A DNA stretch of 64,000 bases from Panorpa germanica. Lineage: Eukaryota; Arthropoda; Insecta; Mecoptera; Panorpidae. Positions 34,357 to 46,424 of the stretch are shown here, in pieces. The notes under the pieces are model-generated. The model was not told the origin of the DNA. It did no database searches and saw nothing but the letters and a program-made list of their open reading frames with translations. The translations under genes and the position numbers were made by a program. The stretch spans positions 24,588,001-24,652,000 of the forward strand of contig OY783207.1 in assembly GCA_963678705.1 (NCBI GenBank). Reading direction: 5' to 3'. Numbering within the stretch: the stretch's first letter is position 1; each line of letters opens with the position of its first letter.

Positions 34357-35814
34357 ATTGAAACATAAGTCAGAGCATGGTTTTACAAAGTACGCAGCAG
34401 ATTTTTGAGTCGGCTTCTTTAGACACATACTCGCATAAACAAACAAGAGTAGATTCCACTTTATTTACAGGAATACACAATATTTATTATTCATGGTGAA
34501 TGATATAATTTTCCAACATTTTCCATAGAGACTTTTACATGAAAAACTTCATAAAACGTAACTCAAACTTTTCCATTTCAAAATCTGCATTTTTTATTTT
34601 TATGAACATCGAAGTTTTATGCACTTTGGATAATAATATTTATTATGATACTTACGAGTATAGCTGGGCATAAAAACAAGAAAGAGCTTCATATCGGAAC
34701 GTTCTACAAGAATATACTACATTTTTTTAATGCAGATTTCTTTAAGTAATGTCGTTTAATGCATAATATAGTGAGCACACATATTCAGGGCCGGTTGAAA
34801 TGTATTGTAGATGCGAGATGAGAATTTAGCACCGCTTCCACTCTATTTCAAAGATCGCCGTATTGCTTCTCTCTTCTTTACAATAACCTACTGTAAGATT
34901 AATTTACAGTGGGTGATCCATGTACCCCTGGGACTCTCAAGCCGGCACTGAGTCACATACTCGATCAGTTCTAGCAGGCAATACATAAATGGCAATTAAT
35001 TATTATTTATTGTAATATTGCTCTTCTTACAATAATTGTTTTCTTCCATTACTTTCGCTACATTAAACCTCCTACAGCCTGGAGTACATTTTCACATAAT
35101 TTTCATCAATTTTTCTTTGCGCTATAAAATAATAAAACATAGCATGGTGCTCTACAGTTATCCTGTTAATCGATTTATTAAATTTCCTGAAACTGCCAAA
35201 TAAATCGCAATCGATTTATTATGATCTAAAATGAACTGGATCCAAATATTTCACATTTCGCATTGTTCCTGTCCCACTTAAGCACAGATAATAAATATAT
35301 ATAAATTGGTGTATAACAAATTGCAGGATAACTTTTTGCAGGGGTATTTTAATTGTTTCCACGTTTCGTTCACTGTAATCAATACTTCACCAATTAACAG
35401 ATCCAGCAATTAGTGTTTAGGGAAGGGTTCTAATGATATACAGGATTTCTTATTCTTCTTCTACGGTCTTCACCATCTTTTTAACAATGGTTTAATGACA
35501 TATTGTTTTACATTTTAACTGCGAGTGTTTAGTGAATTATTTTCACTCTCTAAAAACACTTCTACAGAATTACTAACTGCTGACTCTGCCAAAGATAAAA
35601 TCCACTGAATTTGTCGTCCACAGCTTCTTTTCTCTTCCTAGCTGGAACACTATTAAATATACAGGGTTTCTCAAAGTTTTGCTTTTAAAGAAACCAAGAT
35701 AATCTTAATAAGCTAATATTTTTAATTCAAGCTGCTTTTAAGTCATTGGGTCAAAGGTAGGGCCAGTTAATCCAATATTAAAAATAAAAATATTTTTTTT
35801 CAAAATTAAAATAT
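34357..35814. other. No gene seen
   Basis: There is no supported feature in the 1.4 kb before the retrotransposon. Confidence 0.4.
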
Positions 35815-35819
35815 GTTTT

Positions 35820-35941
35820 TATAAAGACACGTTAGCAGTTCGCAACAGACTATATTTGACATAAGAAAAAGTTTTTACACAACAGATTACAGATGGCGTT
35901 ACTAGTTACAAAGTAGTGATATTTTGATACCTATTACAATA
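35820..35941 (-). repeat. 3' LTR of the copia-type element
   Basis: 122 bp, identical to the 5' LTR. The TATA/AATA ends are shared by both copies while the bases outside differ, which fixes the borders. Confidence 0.95.
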
Positions 35942-35950
35942 CCCCCACTT
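35942..35950 (-). other. Polypurine tract
   Basis: The minus strand reads AAGTGGGGG immediately before the 3' LTR, the expected position for the plus-strand primer of reverse transcription. Confidence 0.75.
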
Positions 35951-35975
35951 ATCAGAATAATCTAAGTACACATGA

Positions 35976-38900
35976 TTACACAGAAACAATGCCAAGTAAA
36001 TTCATAAACTTATAATGTTTCAGATGACAAAGACCTTTTGTTAAAATATCTGCAGGCATTTCTTCAGTAGGAATGTACTTAACTTTTACAAAGTTGTTCT
36101 TTACAACATCTCTAATAAAATGACAACGCACATCTATATGCTTGGATCTATTATGACTCTGACTACTCGAAGCTAACTTCAATGCACTTTGGTTATCACA
36201 ATACAAATCAATTACATTAAATACATCAGTAATTTCATGCATTAAATTTCTTAGATAAATAGCTTCTCTTGAAGCTTCAGAAAGAGCAGTGTATTCCGCC
36301 TCAGTACTGGATAATGAAACCGTTTTCTGCTTCCTACTTTGCCAGGAAATGGCAGACCCTGACAACATAAAGCAAAATCCAGTATAGGATTTTCTATCTA
36401 GAGCATCACTTGCCCAATCACTGTCTACAAAACCTTGTAAATTACTATTGTTATTATTGGTATATTTTAAACAATAACTTTTAGTATGCAGTAAATATCT
36501 TAATACACGTTTACAATAATTCCAATGTATGTGACTATAACAACTATTAAATTGACTGAGATAGCTAACACAGTAAGCAATATCTGGTCTTGTTAATACT
36601 GCCAGATACATCAGACTTCCAATAAGTTTTTGATAAGGAACATCAGGTAAACATTTATCAGATGACTTATCTAAATTCAATTTAGGCTCAATCGGAGTAC
36701 TTTGTGTCTTACAATCAGACATTTGAAATTTAGAAACTAACTGTTCAATATATTGTTGTTGATCTACAGTAATAACATTTTTATTTTTATCTAAATTTAT
36801 TCTCATGCCTAAATATTGTCTTACAGGTCCCAAGTCTTTTAACTTAAATTCTGAACCTAATACACTTTTTAATTTATTTGTTTCAAAATCATTGTTTGAA
36901 AAAATCAAAAAATCATCCACATACAGGGCCACTATCACTTTAATTTTACCAGTTATTTTTGTAAACAAACATGGTTCATATTGACTATTTTTGAAATCTA
37001 ATCTACTCAAAACTTCTTTAACTCTTTCATACCATGCCAGGGAAGACTGTTTTAGCCCATAAATGGCTTTATTTAATTTTAAGACCTTTCCCCCACTTTT
37101 GTTTACAAAACCTTCAGGTAATGACATATAAATATTTTCTTTCAAAAAACCATTAAGGAAAGCAGTGGTTACATCTAGATGTGTTATACTCATTTTCATT
37201 TGAACACTAAGTGCAAACAACAATCTTAGAGTAGAATGCCGCACTACCGGTGAAAAAGTATCTGTATAATCAACACCTGGTTTCTGCGAGAAACCTTTTG
37301 CCACTAATCGAGCCCTATACCTTACATTGTTTTCAAAATCATACTTTTTATTTAGCACCCACCTACACTTCACTATTGTCACATCACCTGGATGGTCCAC
37401 AAGCTGCCACGCATCACTGTCCTCAAATGACTGTAATTCATCAGCCATTGCCTGCTTCCACTGCTCCCGATCAGGCCCTTCAAGAGCCTCTGAGAATACA
37501 ATCTCCTCCGATGCTGGAACAGTACTGGAAACACATATGTTGCTAATACCATAGCGCTCAGGCTTCTTTCTCTGACGCTTACTTGGCACATCTGGCACTT
37601 GCTCAGGTATTGATACTGCTTGTTCTGGAACATCTTCAGTGTTTATTTCAGTCAGTGTTTCATTGTCATCAGTATGTAATGAGGAACCTGAAGAGCAATC
37701 TAAAAAATCTGTTTCTGAAACATTATTAGACAGATCCCCCACTGAATCTCTGCTCTCCCCCACTTTATCTTTACTTTCCTCCACTAAATTGTCGGTAGGA
37801 TTTTCTTCATTGGATATCCAAATAGCTGACTCTTCACTGACTTCCTTGATAGGTGTTACATCTTCTATCACTATTATATCTCTACTGATCATTACAGTGT
37901 TCTTAGAAGGATTGTACACACGATAACCTTTAACACCATCACCATATCCAACTAGAATATGTTGTGTAGCTTTCTTGTCCCATTTCAAACGTTTCTGTTT
38001 GGGTACATGCACCATAATTTTGCTTCCAAACAAACGTAGGTGACTTAAGTCTGGTTTTGATCCATACCATAACTCATAAGGTGTTTTATCCAATCCTGAT
38101 GCAATCGATCTATTTTTCAAGTACACAGCAGTATTGGCTGCTTCCGCCCAAAATTTCTTATCTAAATTTGCATCATATAGTAAACATTTGGCTTTCTCAA
38201 CAACTGTACGATTACTCCTTTCACAAAGTCCATTTTGCTCAGGTGTATAACAATTTGTTTTCTGGTGTATAATTCCAGCTTGCTTCAAATAGCCTTCAAA
38301 TTCCTTGTTACAAAATTCTAGTCCATTGTCTGACCTGATCACCTTTATTTTCTTACTCTGTTGATTCTCAACCAATGATTTGAACTCTTTAAATCTGTTC
38401 AAAGCTTCATTCTTTTGCTTCAGAAAATAAATAAAAGTCATGCGACTATAATCATCAACAAATAACAGGAAATAGCGAGCACCACTCAAAGAACTTGTTT
38501 CCATTGGGCCGCAAATATCTGTGTGGATTCTGTGTAAAGTTTCTGTACTCCGCTCACCCACATGAGAAAATGGTAATCTCATTTGTTTTCCCTCACAACA
38601 AGTAGTACATTGTGATTTGGTTATGTCAAGTGAGTTATCATAAGACAAACCATCAACAATACCATTTCTCATTCTGTGCATGTCTTGGCTGTTTATATGT
38701 GCCAGTCTTCTGTGCCATAACTTTGCACTAGCTGTAGTAGCCAACATACAACTTTGTGATTGTAATCTCAACTTATAAACACCATCAGATAAATCAGCTG
38801 TCGCCACCAAAACATTGTTCTTGTCTCTAATATAACAGTTTTTCTTTGTAAATATCACATGATTGCCATTCTGAATGAGCTCACTAACCGACAATAGGTT

Positions 38901-39914
38901 GGTTGTCAGGCTAGGCACACACAACACATCTTTCACTATTATATTGCATCCAAGTTTAGAAATAATGTCAACTTCTCCGGAACAAACAACTGGCACTTTT
39001 GATTCATTTGCTACAACAATTTCTGGTATACATGGAGTTGTGTTCATGTTCTTTACCCAATCTTTATTTGCTGTTATGTGTGCACTTGCGCCGGAGTCAA
39101 TGTACCATTCGTTTTTGTTATACTTTCCGTTTAGGAAAACAACGTTAAACACGCATTTATTTGTGTTTTTCTTCAACATTGGGCACTGATTTCGATAATG
39201 TCCATCCTCTTTACATTTGAAACAAGTGATTGTTTTTGCTGATGTATCTGCCGCGGTCTTTTTGTTCGACATTGGGTTGCCGCCATATTTCTTTGGTTTA
39301 CCGCTGCTGCCAGAATTATATTTATTTCTCGCTGCAAATGCCGCCGTACCGCCAGCTGCACCTTCAAAATCACTGGTTACTTCCATGTCGAGTAACTTCG
39401 ACTTTATAGTATCCGCACTTATCGAAATGCCAGAATGTTCTATTGCCATTATCATTGGAGAATAGCGATCAGTCAAACCTGCTAATAATAATGATCCGAC
39501 CCATTCATCTGTTATTGTAAATCCAGTGCCATTTAACTTTTGAGCCGTTTCGATCATTTGTGTGACATAGGTAGTCATCGAATCACAGTTTTCAAGTCTT
39601 ATCGAAATCAAATGTCGAAGTAAGGTTATTTTTCTTGAGAAACCGGAGTCATCGAACATGGCTTTCAATTTTGTCCATAATTCTGCCGAGCTCCTGGTAT
39701 TCCTTATATGCACGTACAATGCTGGATCGATGGTTAAAATTAGCTTTGCCTTCGTTTTGGAGTCGTCCACTGGCTTAACTTCGAAGTCTGCACTAGGTTT
39801 GATGTACTTTTCCATCCCTTCTAGTACCAACAAGTTTTCGGCCGCGAAACACCACTCATCGTAATTCTCTCTGCCTTTTAGCTTTGGCACACTCGCAATA
39901 TAGTTCGTAGTCAT
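35976..39914 (-). CDS. Copia-type Gag-Pol polyprotein, 1312 aa
   Basis: One uninterrupted frame carries all domains in copia order (integrase before reverse transcriptase). Gag fills residues 1-250, with a CCHC zinc knuckle at C231, C234, H239 and C244. Protease has DSG at 273-275 (YIDSGASAHI). Integrase has H401, H406, C436 and C439, then the catalytic triad D466, D529 and E565 with D-E spacing of 35; a copia-type VKGYRVYNP segment follows at 661-669. A polar linker spans about 690-800. Reverse transcriptase starts near 838 (RWVLNKKYD), with D914 and YVDD at 998-1001. RNase H runs from 1160 to 1290, with D1164, E1207 (STEAEY), D1240 (CDNQSAL) and the KHIDVR motif. It ends with the family-typical ADILTKGL. 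The ATG at 39912-39914 lies 82 bases after the LTR, and the stop is 34 bases from the other LTR. No frameshift separates Gag from Pol, so extra Gag would need splicing or proteolysis. Confidence 0.97.
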   Translation of the reverse strand: MTTNYIASVPKLKGRENYDEWCFAAENLLVLEGMEKYIKPSADFEVKPVDDSKTKAKLILTIDPALYVHIRNTRSSAELWTKLKAMFDDSGFSRKITLLRHLISIRLENCDSMTTYVTQMIETAQKLNGTGFTITDEWVGSLLLAGLTDRYSPMIMAIEHSGISISADTIKSKLLDMEVTSDFEGAAGGTAAFAARNKYNSGSSGKPKKYGGNPMSNKKTAADTSAKTITCFKCKEDGHYRNQCPMLKKNTNKCVFNVVFLNGKYNKNEWYIDSGASAHITANKDWVKNMNTTPCIPEIVVANESKVPVVCSGEVDIISKLGCNIIVKDVLCVPSLTTNLLSVSELIQNGNHVIFTKKNCYIRDKNNVLVATADLSDGVYKLRLQSQSCMLATTASAKLWHRRLAHINSQDMHRMRNGIVDGLSYDNSLDITKSQCTTCCEGKQMRLPFSHVGERSTETLHRIHTDICGPMETSSLSGARYFLLFVDDYSRMTFIYFLKQKNEALNRFKEFKSLVENQQSKKIKVIRSDNGLEFCNKEFEGYLKQAGIIHQKTNCYTPEQNGLCERSNRTVVEKAKCLLYDANLDKKFWAEAANTAVYLKNRSIASGLDKTPYELWYGSKPDLSHLRLFGSKIMVHVPKQKRLKWDKKATQHILVGYGDGVKGYRVYNPSKNTVMISRDIIVIEDVTPIKEVSEESAIWISNEENPTDNLVEESKDKVGESRDSVGDLSNNVSETDFLDCSSGSSLHTDDNETLTEINTEDVPEQAVSIPEQVPDVPSKRQRKKPERYGISNICVSSTVPASEEIVFSEALEGPDREQWKQAMADELQSFEDSDAWQLVDHPGDVTIVKCRWVLNKKYDFENNVRYRARLVAKGFSQKPGVDYTDTFSPVVRHSTLRLLFALSVQMKMSITHLDVTTAFLNGFLKENIYMSLPEGFVNKSGGKVLKLNKAIYGLKQSSLAWYERVKEVLSRLDFKNSQYEPCLFTKITGKIKVIVALYVDDFLIFSNNDFETNKLKSVLGSEFKLKDLGPVRQYLGMRINLDKNKNVITVDQQQYIEQLVSKFQMSDCKTQSTPIEPKLNLDKSSDKCLPDVPYQKLIGSLMYLAVLTRPDIAYCVSYLSQFNSCYSHIHWNYCKRVLRYLLHTKSYCLKYTNNNNSNLQGFVDSDWASDALDRKSYTGFCFMLSGSAISWQSRKQKTVSLSSTEAEYTALSEASREAIYLRNLMHEITDVFNVIDLYCDNQSALKLASSSQSHNRSKHIDVRCHFIRDVVKNNFVKVKYIPTEEMPADILTKGLCHLKHYKFMNLLGIVSV

Positions 39915-39986
39915 GTTTCCGCGAAAAAAAAACGTAACAATTTATCTATTTTATACTATAAAAAAAACTGATAAACCGGTAAATTT

Positions 39987-39996
39987 GCCCATAACC
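39987..39996 (-). other. Primer-binding site, initiator tRNA-Met anticodon arm
   Basis: Directly after the 5' LTR the minus strand reads GGTTATGGGC. This is the exact complement of GCCCATAACC, the anticodon stem-loop of eukaryotic initiator tRNA-Met. Copia of Drosophila primes from the same internal position with a cleaved half-tRNA rather than the 3' end. The use here is inferred from that match. Confidence 0.85.
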
Positions 39997-40118
39997 TATA
40001 AAGACACGTTAGCAGTTCGCAACAGACTATATTTGACATAAGAAAAAGTTTTTACACAACAGATTACAGATGGCGTTACTAGTTACAAAGTAGTGATATT
40101 TTGATACCTATTACAATA
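39997..40118 (-). repeat. 5' LTR of the copia-type element
   Basis: 122 bp, base-for-base identical to 35820-35941. It should hold the promoter and transcript start, though I see no clear TATA box; TTTATA stands at its very 3' tip. Confidence 0.95.
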
Positions 40119-40140
40119 GTTTTTGAACGTACTTTTTCCC

Positions 40141-40256
40141 GCTGATTTCAAATCTGAAAACCATTTTAAAATATTTCCATTATTTAACACTTCAAATGCT
40201 AATATCTCGAAAACCGGAAGTGGCACCAAAAAATAATTTGCAGATTTGAAATCAGC
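40141..40256 (-). mobile_element. 116-bp GCTGATTTCAAATCTG element
   Basis: The inverted ends are GCTGATTTCAAATCTG and CAGATTTGAAATCAGC, a perfect 16-bp pair. A second copy of the same 116-bp length lies at 51228-51343 in the other orientation. The centre has TTCCGGTTTTCGAGATATTA on the minus strand. It stands 22 bases from the copia-type insertion. It may be part of a longer repeat, since the bases outside (TACGTTCAAAAAC) are also repeat-like. Confidence 0.65.
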
Positions 40257-43200
40257 ATAAATTTTTACGATAAGATGTTATAAATTTTGCAAAACAGAAA
40301 TTTCAATTATTATGAAATCAACAAGTGTATAGCCTTCAAACTTAAAAGTATTTATACAGCGATACATCTGTGTACCCCGCGTTATGAAATTCCCGTACAT
40401 ACAAGTTGTATTTTGACTGTCATTTGTTAGTTACAATCCGACGCACTTGCCCTTGTAGCGGCCCTGCATTTAGCACAGAAGCTTAATTCGTACCTCGCAC
40501 GGTAAGCAGATTGCCACTCTCGCATCTAAACCTCTCTCACACCCAGTAAGCACACAAGAGGTATTAGATATCAAGAATCAATTGTTTTATTTTATTTACT
40601 TTACTCCTCAGACGTACCGTATACTGTTAGCGATATTGTGCAGCAGCGAATATCTGCCACCATATTATTACGGACCGACAGACTGAGAGATATTTTCTGA
40701 AGGTAATAATGTGACCTACTTTATCGGCAGGTTTATAGAATAGCATATGGTTACACTTCACCTTTAATGAAAATATATTTTCTATTTTAGTTTTCTGTAT
40801 TTTCTTCAAACGTCAGTTCATAGTATTTGTGTTTTACTTTCATAGAGAAAGCAAATAGTATTTTTCTGAGCTCGTACGAATCATGAGCTTCTGATAACAG
40901 AAATGGCTATTCGATTTATATTTTGCATTTGATTGTTGAATGAATGTACGACTTATATGTATGTGTGTACGTTAAGAATTCTGTAAACGGTTTTAGAACT
41001 AACACTTGTATAAAATGCTGCGCTGTATGCATAAATTGAATTTATCAGGAGTATAAACATCTGTTAAAACTTTTGAATTAAAATAAGCATTTAAATGTCG
41101 CACTTAAAGTCAAGTAAAGCTAGGTGTTGCGCGCGCATTCTGTAGCGATTATCGTCATCTAAATTCTAAAGTACCGCTCTACCGTTTGGAGAGCTCATGA
41201 ATTCAACGCCAATCCTTTGCTGACTTGCACTTGTTTTTTGCATGTTACTCAACGTGACGTGTTCGTTTGCCTTACAGTTTTCATCACTCCTTGTTCATGA
41301 CAATTCGACGTGCGTTCAATGTTGTGTACTGTATTAATTATTTAACATCCGTGGGTTGTGTACGGTAGGTAGTTGGCCATCAAATTCATATTTCGGTTTA
41401 TTTTCAGTTCATTGCCCTTTGTTTAATATTTGTATGTTTATATCCGCCCCATTGTTTATGTGGTTTTAATTAATTCCTGCATAACATTTACCAACAGCAC
41501 ACGAATGCCAAGTAATTTTTTCTTTTTGAAATTTGATTTAATTTAATTGTGCAGTATGTTGTGTGTTATGTTAAATTTACTTACTAATTACTTACCGTAG
41601 CCTTACCGTTAAATAATTGAAACATTCGAACAAAAGTTTGAGTCAATTACCGCAGTGGCTTTCAAAGACCACGCGTCACGTGACCAACGCCAACAATGAG
41701 CAAAGGGTCGTGCACTTTCGACAATGAGGGCATTAGCAACACCCCTTCACCCCTTACCTTTTGTTCTGTACAGCCAGAGAGTGTCATGTTTTTTACATAT
41801 ATAAACAATTCAAATTCTATTATTTCACTTTCATACCCTTTTTGACCTTTTGTCTTTTTGTAGCCCCTATTTTTTTTGCTCTTAAACCTACAGGAAGTTG
41901 GGTTTATATTTTCCATCCCCTAAAGTTATGGGTTTGATTTTTGATTCGTGGTTTTTCAGCCCTTTACTTTATGTGACTTATTTCATTGTTAAAACAGAAT
42001 CGGAAAAGAGTGGTGAATAAGAGCAAGTGACGGGGAGAGGGGAGCGGTTAAAGGAGCTTGGGTACTGATAGAAGGGTGTCTTGAAGACTTGAAGGAGGTA
42101 CAAGTATGGGGGTGTGAGGGGTGATATTATGTTTTTTTGTCAACCTTCTTGAACTATTGTGGACTTTACACTTTTTTCTTTCCTTTTTGATACATTATCT
42201 TTTCACAAGGGTAGTTTCATGTTTACTCACCCTTATTATTATTTAGGGGATGTAATTTAATATTTCTATGGGAAATTGAAAAATCTAATGAAAATGACAC
42301 GTGTATTTCTCATTTATTTTATGTGTTATAAATTATATTTTATATTTTGCTTTAGGGGTGCGAAGAAAATTACATTATGGTATTTTTGGAAACGACACCG
42401 TTAGATAACATTAACGAATTATAATTAACGACAAACACCCCTGACTAAGGGTTGCTTATGACGTCACAGTCTTATAGCTATTTATGGTATAATGAAAATT
42501 TGATAGAAAGGAATATAATTATAACTTTTTGCAAAATAACAAAGTTGACACAAAATGAATGGATGCTACTAGTAGTTAAGTAGTTAATAGGTTTTCTACC
42601 CCTGTAAGAGATTATTTTTCTTATGTCATATGCTAGTACGTGTGTCAGTAAGACTCTTATTGATAAACACGTATTATCCTGTCTGAGAACTTAATCCTTT
42701 ACACCCAATGACATTGATAAAAAAAGGAGAACATTTTTTAAATTAATTTTAATTTACGTAACTCAATTAACAGTTAATAATAAATTATGTAACATCATCA
42801 TTCATCTTAATTAACGTTAACGAATGTTTATAATGCGGGAGTTTGTATTTTTTTATTTTTCCTTTTATTTTTTATTATTACAATATTGAAATGAAAGTTT
42901 TGCAATGTAATAAATCTTAATTAAAAAAGAATGAAAAAAAAAATAATGAAAGTTGATTACCTATTAAAATCAAAATAGAAATATAACTCGCGAGAATTGT
43001 AAGTAATGAAACAAAATGAATAATTATTTGAGAAAATGTTTTGTGAATGTTGGTGATTAGGTTATTGTTGTCTACTAATTAATGTAATTTTGTTTTAATT
43101 AATTTATATTTAGCAGTTATGCGCTGATGAATCGGACATAGGTTTTTTATTAATGACTTGTGTTTAATTAACACCAGGTCACAAGTGAAAATAATAAATT

Positions 43201-45250
43201 ATTGCATTTTATTCTACAGTTCTAGAAAAAGAAAGTTTGTAAAATTTAAAGCCAGGTGCGCACTGAAGACAAGATTCTCTAGGTACAGTGTGCGCCTTGA
43301 AATTGTAACTGAAAATGAATAACAGTAAATAAAGTGACAACAGCACCTCCCCCTCCCCCCTCCGCTGCCGCCATCAACATAACGCCGATAATTCGGACGA
43401 AGCAATACTTTACGTTACAGAACCTTTGTCAAAGAAAACAGCAATTCTCACCCCATTAACCGGAAATCGAATAACCCATTCCGTTTCCTGTCTCCCCCTT
43501 GGTGTGAGTGTAGGAGGAGGAGGAGGTGCCACTGGGTGTCAGGGTGTACTTTAACCAGTTCGTTGTGTTTGCTACTGTAGTATGATTATCGTTAAATTCT
43601 AGCAACTAAGCCCCTATTGTCACTCTAGTGATTTTTACCCAAGGGTGAACGCTCGAAAACATACAAACATTAGGGGATGAATTTCATGTATGTTATATTC
43701 ACATTTCTAATGCTTTGAAAGTATATAAGGTTAAACACAATACAAGGGAAGATTACAATTCAATCACCACCCCTTACACCTTACTCACACCCTTTATTGT
43801 TTTGTTTGTACTCGTATTTGTTGAGACGTTCTTTTCTTTTCGTTTTTTTTTTTTTGATCATGTGATCTAGAACCTGTTATCCTGAACTCCCGAGGGTGGA
43901 ATTAACTATGTAATTTTCTATTTGCACCAGCGTCTATTGTGTGGGTTTAGTAGATTGTAATTGTGATTAGCAACGAAATTCTTTGATGCTGCTGGAGCCT
44001 GGAGGATGCGATACTGATAGTGCTGTACTTCCCAAGTTCTAGTAATTATTTAACCAGGATAAAATTTGCAAATTTAATAAACAAAAACGTCAAATAAAAG
44101 TAAAATACTCATATAGAAAAATACTGGTGTGCATAGAAAGAAACAGATCGCTCTCACATTAGGATCAAGCAAGTTATTACAATTTAAAAAGACTAGTACA
44201 CTTTTTACGATTGGAAGCGTGATTACTTGCGTCAAATAAAAATAGAAGATTAAAAATCTTGAACCACTCTACAGAATGACGTATATCTTATTGGATCGTA
44301 TTGGAAAGACACGACGGGAGCCGACGTTACCCGAAACCGAACATTCGACCTTCACATAAGATGTTACGATAATTGTAAATTATGATGTGGAGTAAAACTA
44401 TTGACAGGTTACTGCCCCAACGGGTACGCGGAGTTGGGGAGGACCAGTAGGTGAAAACGATGATAAATGTACCCCTGTCGAGTAGCAGTAACTCCCTAAT
44501 GAACTCTAGTATGTTTGTGTATGGGGATGATCGTGAGGGTTCATTAGTATGAAACCGTGACGTCATGGAATCAGAAGAAGTTTTCCTGCTCAGAGTTCGG
44601 AAGTAAGAAGTAGGGGTTGGAGTAGTTATAGGTTATTATTTATATATTTATCTTTTCATCCCCTATCTCACTTCTAAGCACTATACTTATGGTTTAACCA
44701 TTACAAATCGCTTTACTTATGCTCTCCCAACAACCCCCACCTCCAACAAATGTAAATAAAATAAGTCGCGATGTTTATATTGAAGGGAAGTAAATTTTTA
44801 GAGTAAATATTGAAATTATGTTAATATCCATCCCCTATAGAGCTCTTTACACGCTGTTAGACTAATGATAGAGCCATTTATAGTATAGCTGTATTAAAAC
44901 TGTTGCTTTTGATCAAATCAAATATCTCATAACTTAGATATTTATTAGATATCTCATTCGTTCGCTGTAAAAGAAATCGAGAGTATGCGAAAAATCACGA
45001 TAGACACGGTAGGTCTACTGTACTTCAATTATTTGTATCATTTTTAACTTTTCAAATTAGAACCATGGTTTAGAAATTCCCACAAAATTGTTTCTTTAAG
45101 TCAAAAGTTAAATATATTGAAATTCCAGCTTAGCTCTCAAAGGCAAACTTTCGGTAAAGTTTGAAACTTGTGCGAACCGCCTAATCCTGGTAAATGCACC
45201 TGCAGTGGTTTATTCTCCTTTGAAGCAGCTGCAGTTAAATGCACCACAAT
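40257..45250. other. Five kilobases with no supported gene
   Basis: AT-rich non-coding DNA. Small features only: GTTAACG/TTAACG words around 42400-42440 and 42810-42830, a GGAGGAGGAGGAGG run at 43514-43527, CCTCCCCCTCCCCCCTCCGC at 43346-43366 and a poly-T tract at 43845-43855. Open frames up to 84 codons have no motif. Confidence 0.4.
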
Positions 45251-45470
45251 TTAGAAGAACTAGAAACTGATGATGGTAAACCTGCTTTTTCTTACTTGCA
45301 CATTCCCCGTGTTTGAAGAACATTTCTCAGCGTTTGTGGGGGACCTTTAAAGCACACGGTTTAGAAGAACTAGAAACTGATGATGGTAAACCTGCTTTTT
45401 CTTACTTGCACATTCCCCGTGTTTGAAGAACATTTCTCAGCGTTTGTGGGGGGCCTTTAACGCACACGGT
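45251..45470 (+). repeat. Tandem duplication, two 110-bp units
   Basis: Units 45251-45360 and 45361-45470 start with TTAGAAGAACTAGAAACTGA and differ at two positions (GGACCTTTAAAG against GGGCCTTTAACG). One frame through the junction reads LKNISQRLWGTFKAHGLEEL then ETDDGKPAFSYLHIPRV and stops, which looks coding-like in codon use. No homology was recognised. Confidence 0.85.
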
Positions 45471-46424
45471 TTAGCATCTACAACAACCTCTAAAGTAACA
45501 AAATTATTAATTTCTAATTTATCCAATTACATTAATTAATTACAGACCCATTGTGAACACATTGTGGGGCTGGGTGGTGCCGTAGAATGGGGTAGGGAGG
45601 TGTGGAGAGAGGGATGATGAAACATATGTATTTTGAAGTAATTTTCTCACATATACGAGTATACCCCTAATTTTTTGTTTTGTTTCTATTCATGCTGTAA
45701 CGATTTTAAGGGGTTGGATACCCTTGTAAATGCCTGGAATATGAACCCCAGTGCGGTGCGATGAGGTGGAGGTATGTGGGTGGAGGTGTGGGGTCGGGGG
45801 AACCACTAGAGACCCGATTCTGATTGGTTGAACAGTGATTAGAAATCACGAACGATAGCGTGCCTTGACTCAAACATTATACTACACTCGTGCCAGTATT
45901 GTGTACATGGTTGCGTTTTGCGTTTTGTGTTTTGCGTTTTGCTTTATGTGTTAAGCAATCTTATGTCCTTTTCGAAATTTTCTAAATTACTACATTTATT
46001 TTTGTATAATACGTACTTCTTTAATTTATTGCTGTATATTTATTTATTTATACAGCAATAGAGGGCGTGGGAATCTCGTTTCATAAAAATAATGTTCGCC
46101 TATTAAATGCTAAAGAGTGTGAATGGCAAAACGGTTTTTTAAGGTAGTTGTCGTACTATAAGCCTGATCGGTAAAATATTATAACTGTTGTACAATCATA
46201 AAGGATACCCCTATCTAATTATCCTAAAAATTTGAAGGTAGATTGAGTGCAAGCAGAAATTTAATGAGAGTTTGAATCTCTCACATGTGAAGCAATGAGA
46301 GTGAATGAGATGCAAATACGTTTGATATACTCTCTAATAAAACTAATTAAAACATACACATGGTATGTATGTATATCGCCACCGCTTGTACAGACTTCGA
46401 CAAAAGTTTTTGCTTTTGTATCAT
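45471..46424. other. No gene seen; GCGTTTT minisatellite
   Basis: At 45911-45942 the word TTGCGTTTTG repeats about four times with drift. Otherwise there is no feature. The short dispersed repeat ending TCGACAAAAGTTTTTGCTT lies at 46385-46416, just before the MITE. Confidence 0.45.

Larger units (their letters stand above)
35820..40118 (-). mobile_element. Complete copia-type (Ty1/copia) LTR retrotransposon, 4299 bp
   Basis: The element lies on the minus strand. Identical 122-bp LTRs (39997-40118 is the 5' one, 35820-35941 the 3' one) enclose a primer-binding site, one Gag-Pol frame and a polypurine tract. GTTTT flanks it at 35815-35819 and 40119-40123, a 5-bp target duplication. Identical LTRs and an unbroken frame indicate a recent insertion, and the element has everything needed for autonomous movement. 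The LTR reads TATTGTAATAGG...CGTGTCTTTATA, so the ends are not the usual TG...CA. At 122 bp it is short for the family (Drosophila copia has about 276 bp). Confidence 0.96.

Noticed and set aside
37250..39864. Several plus-strand and alternate minus frames of 60-104 codons within the retrotransposon
   Set aside because: They are shadows of the 1312-codon Gag-Pol frame.
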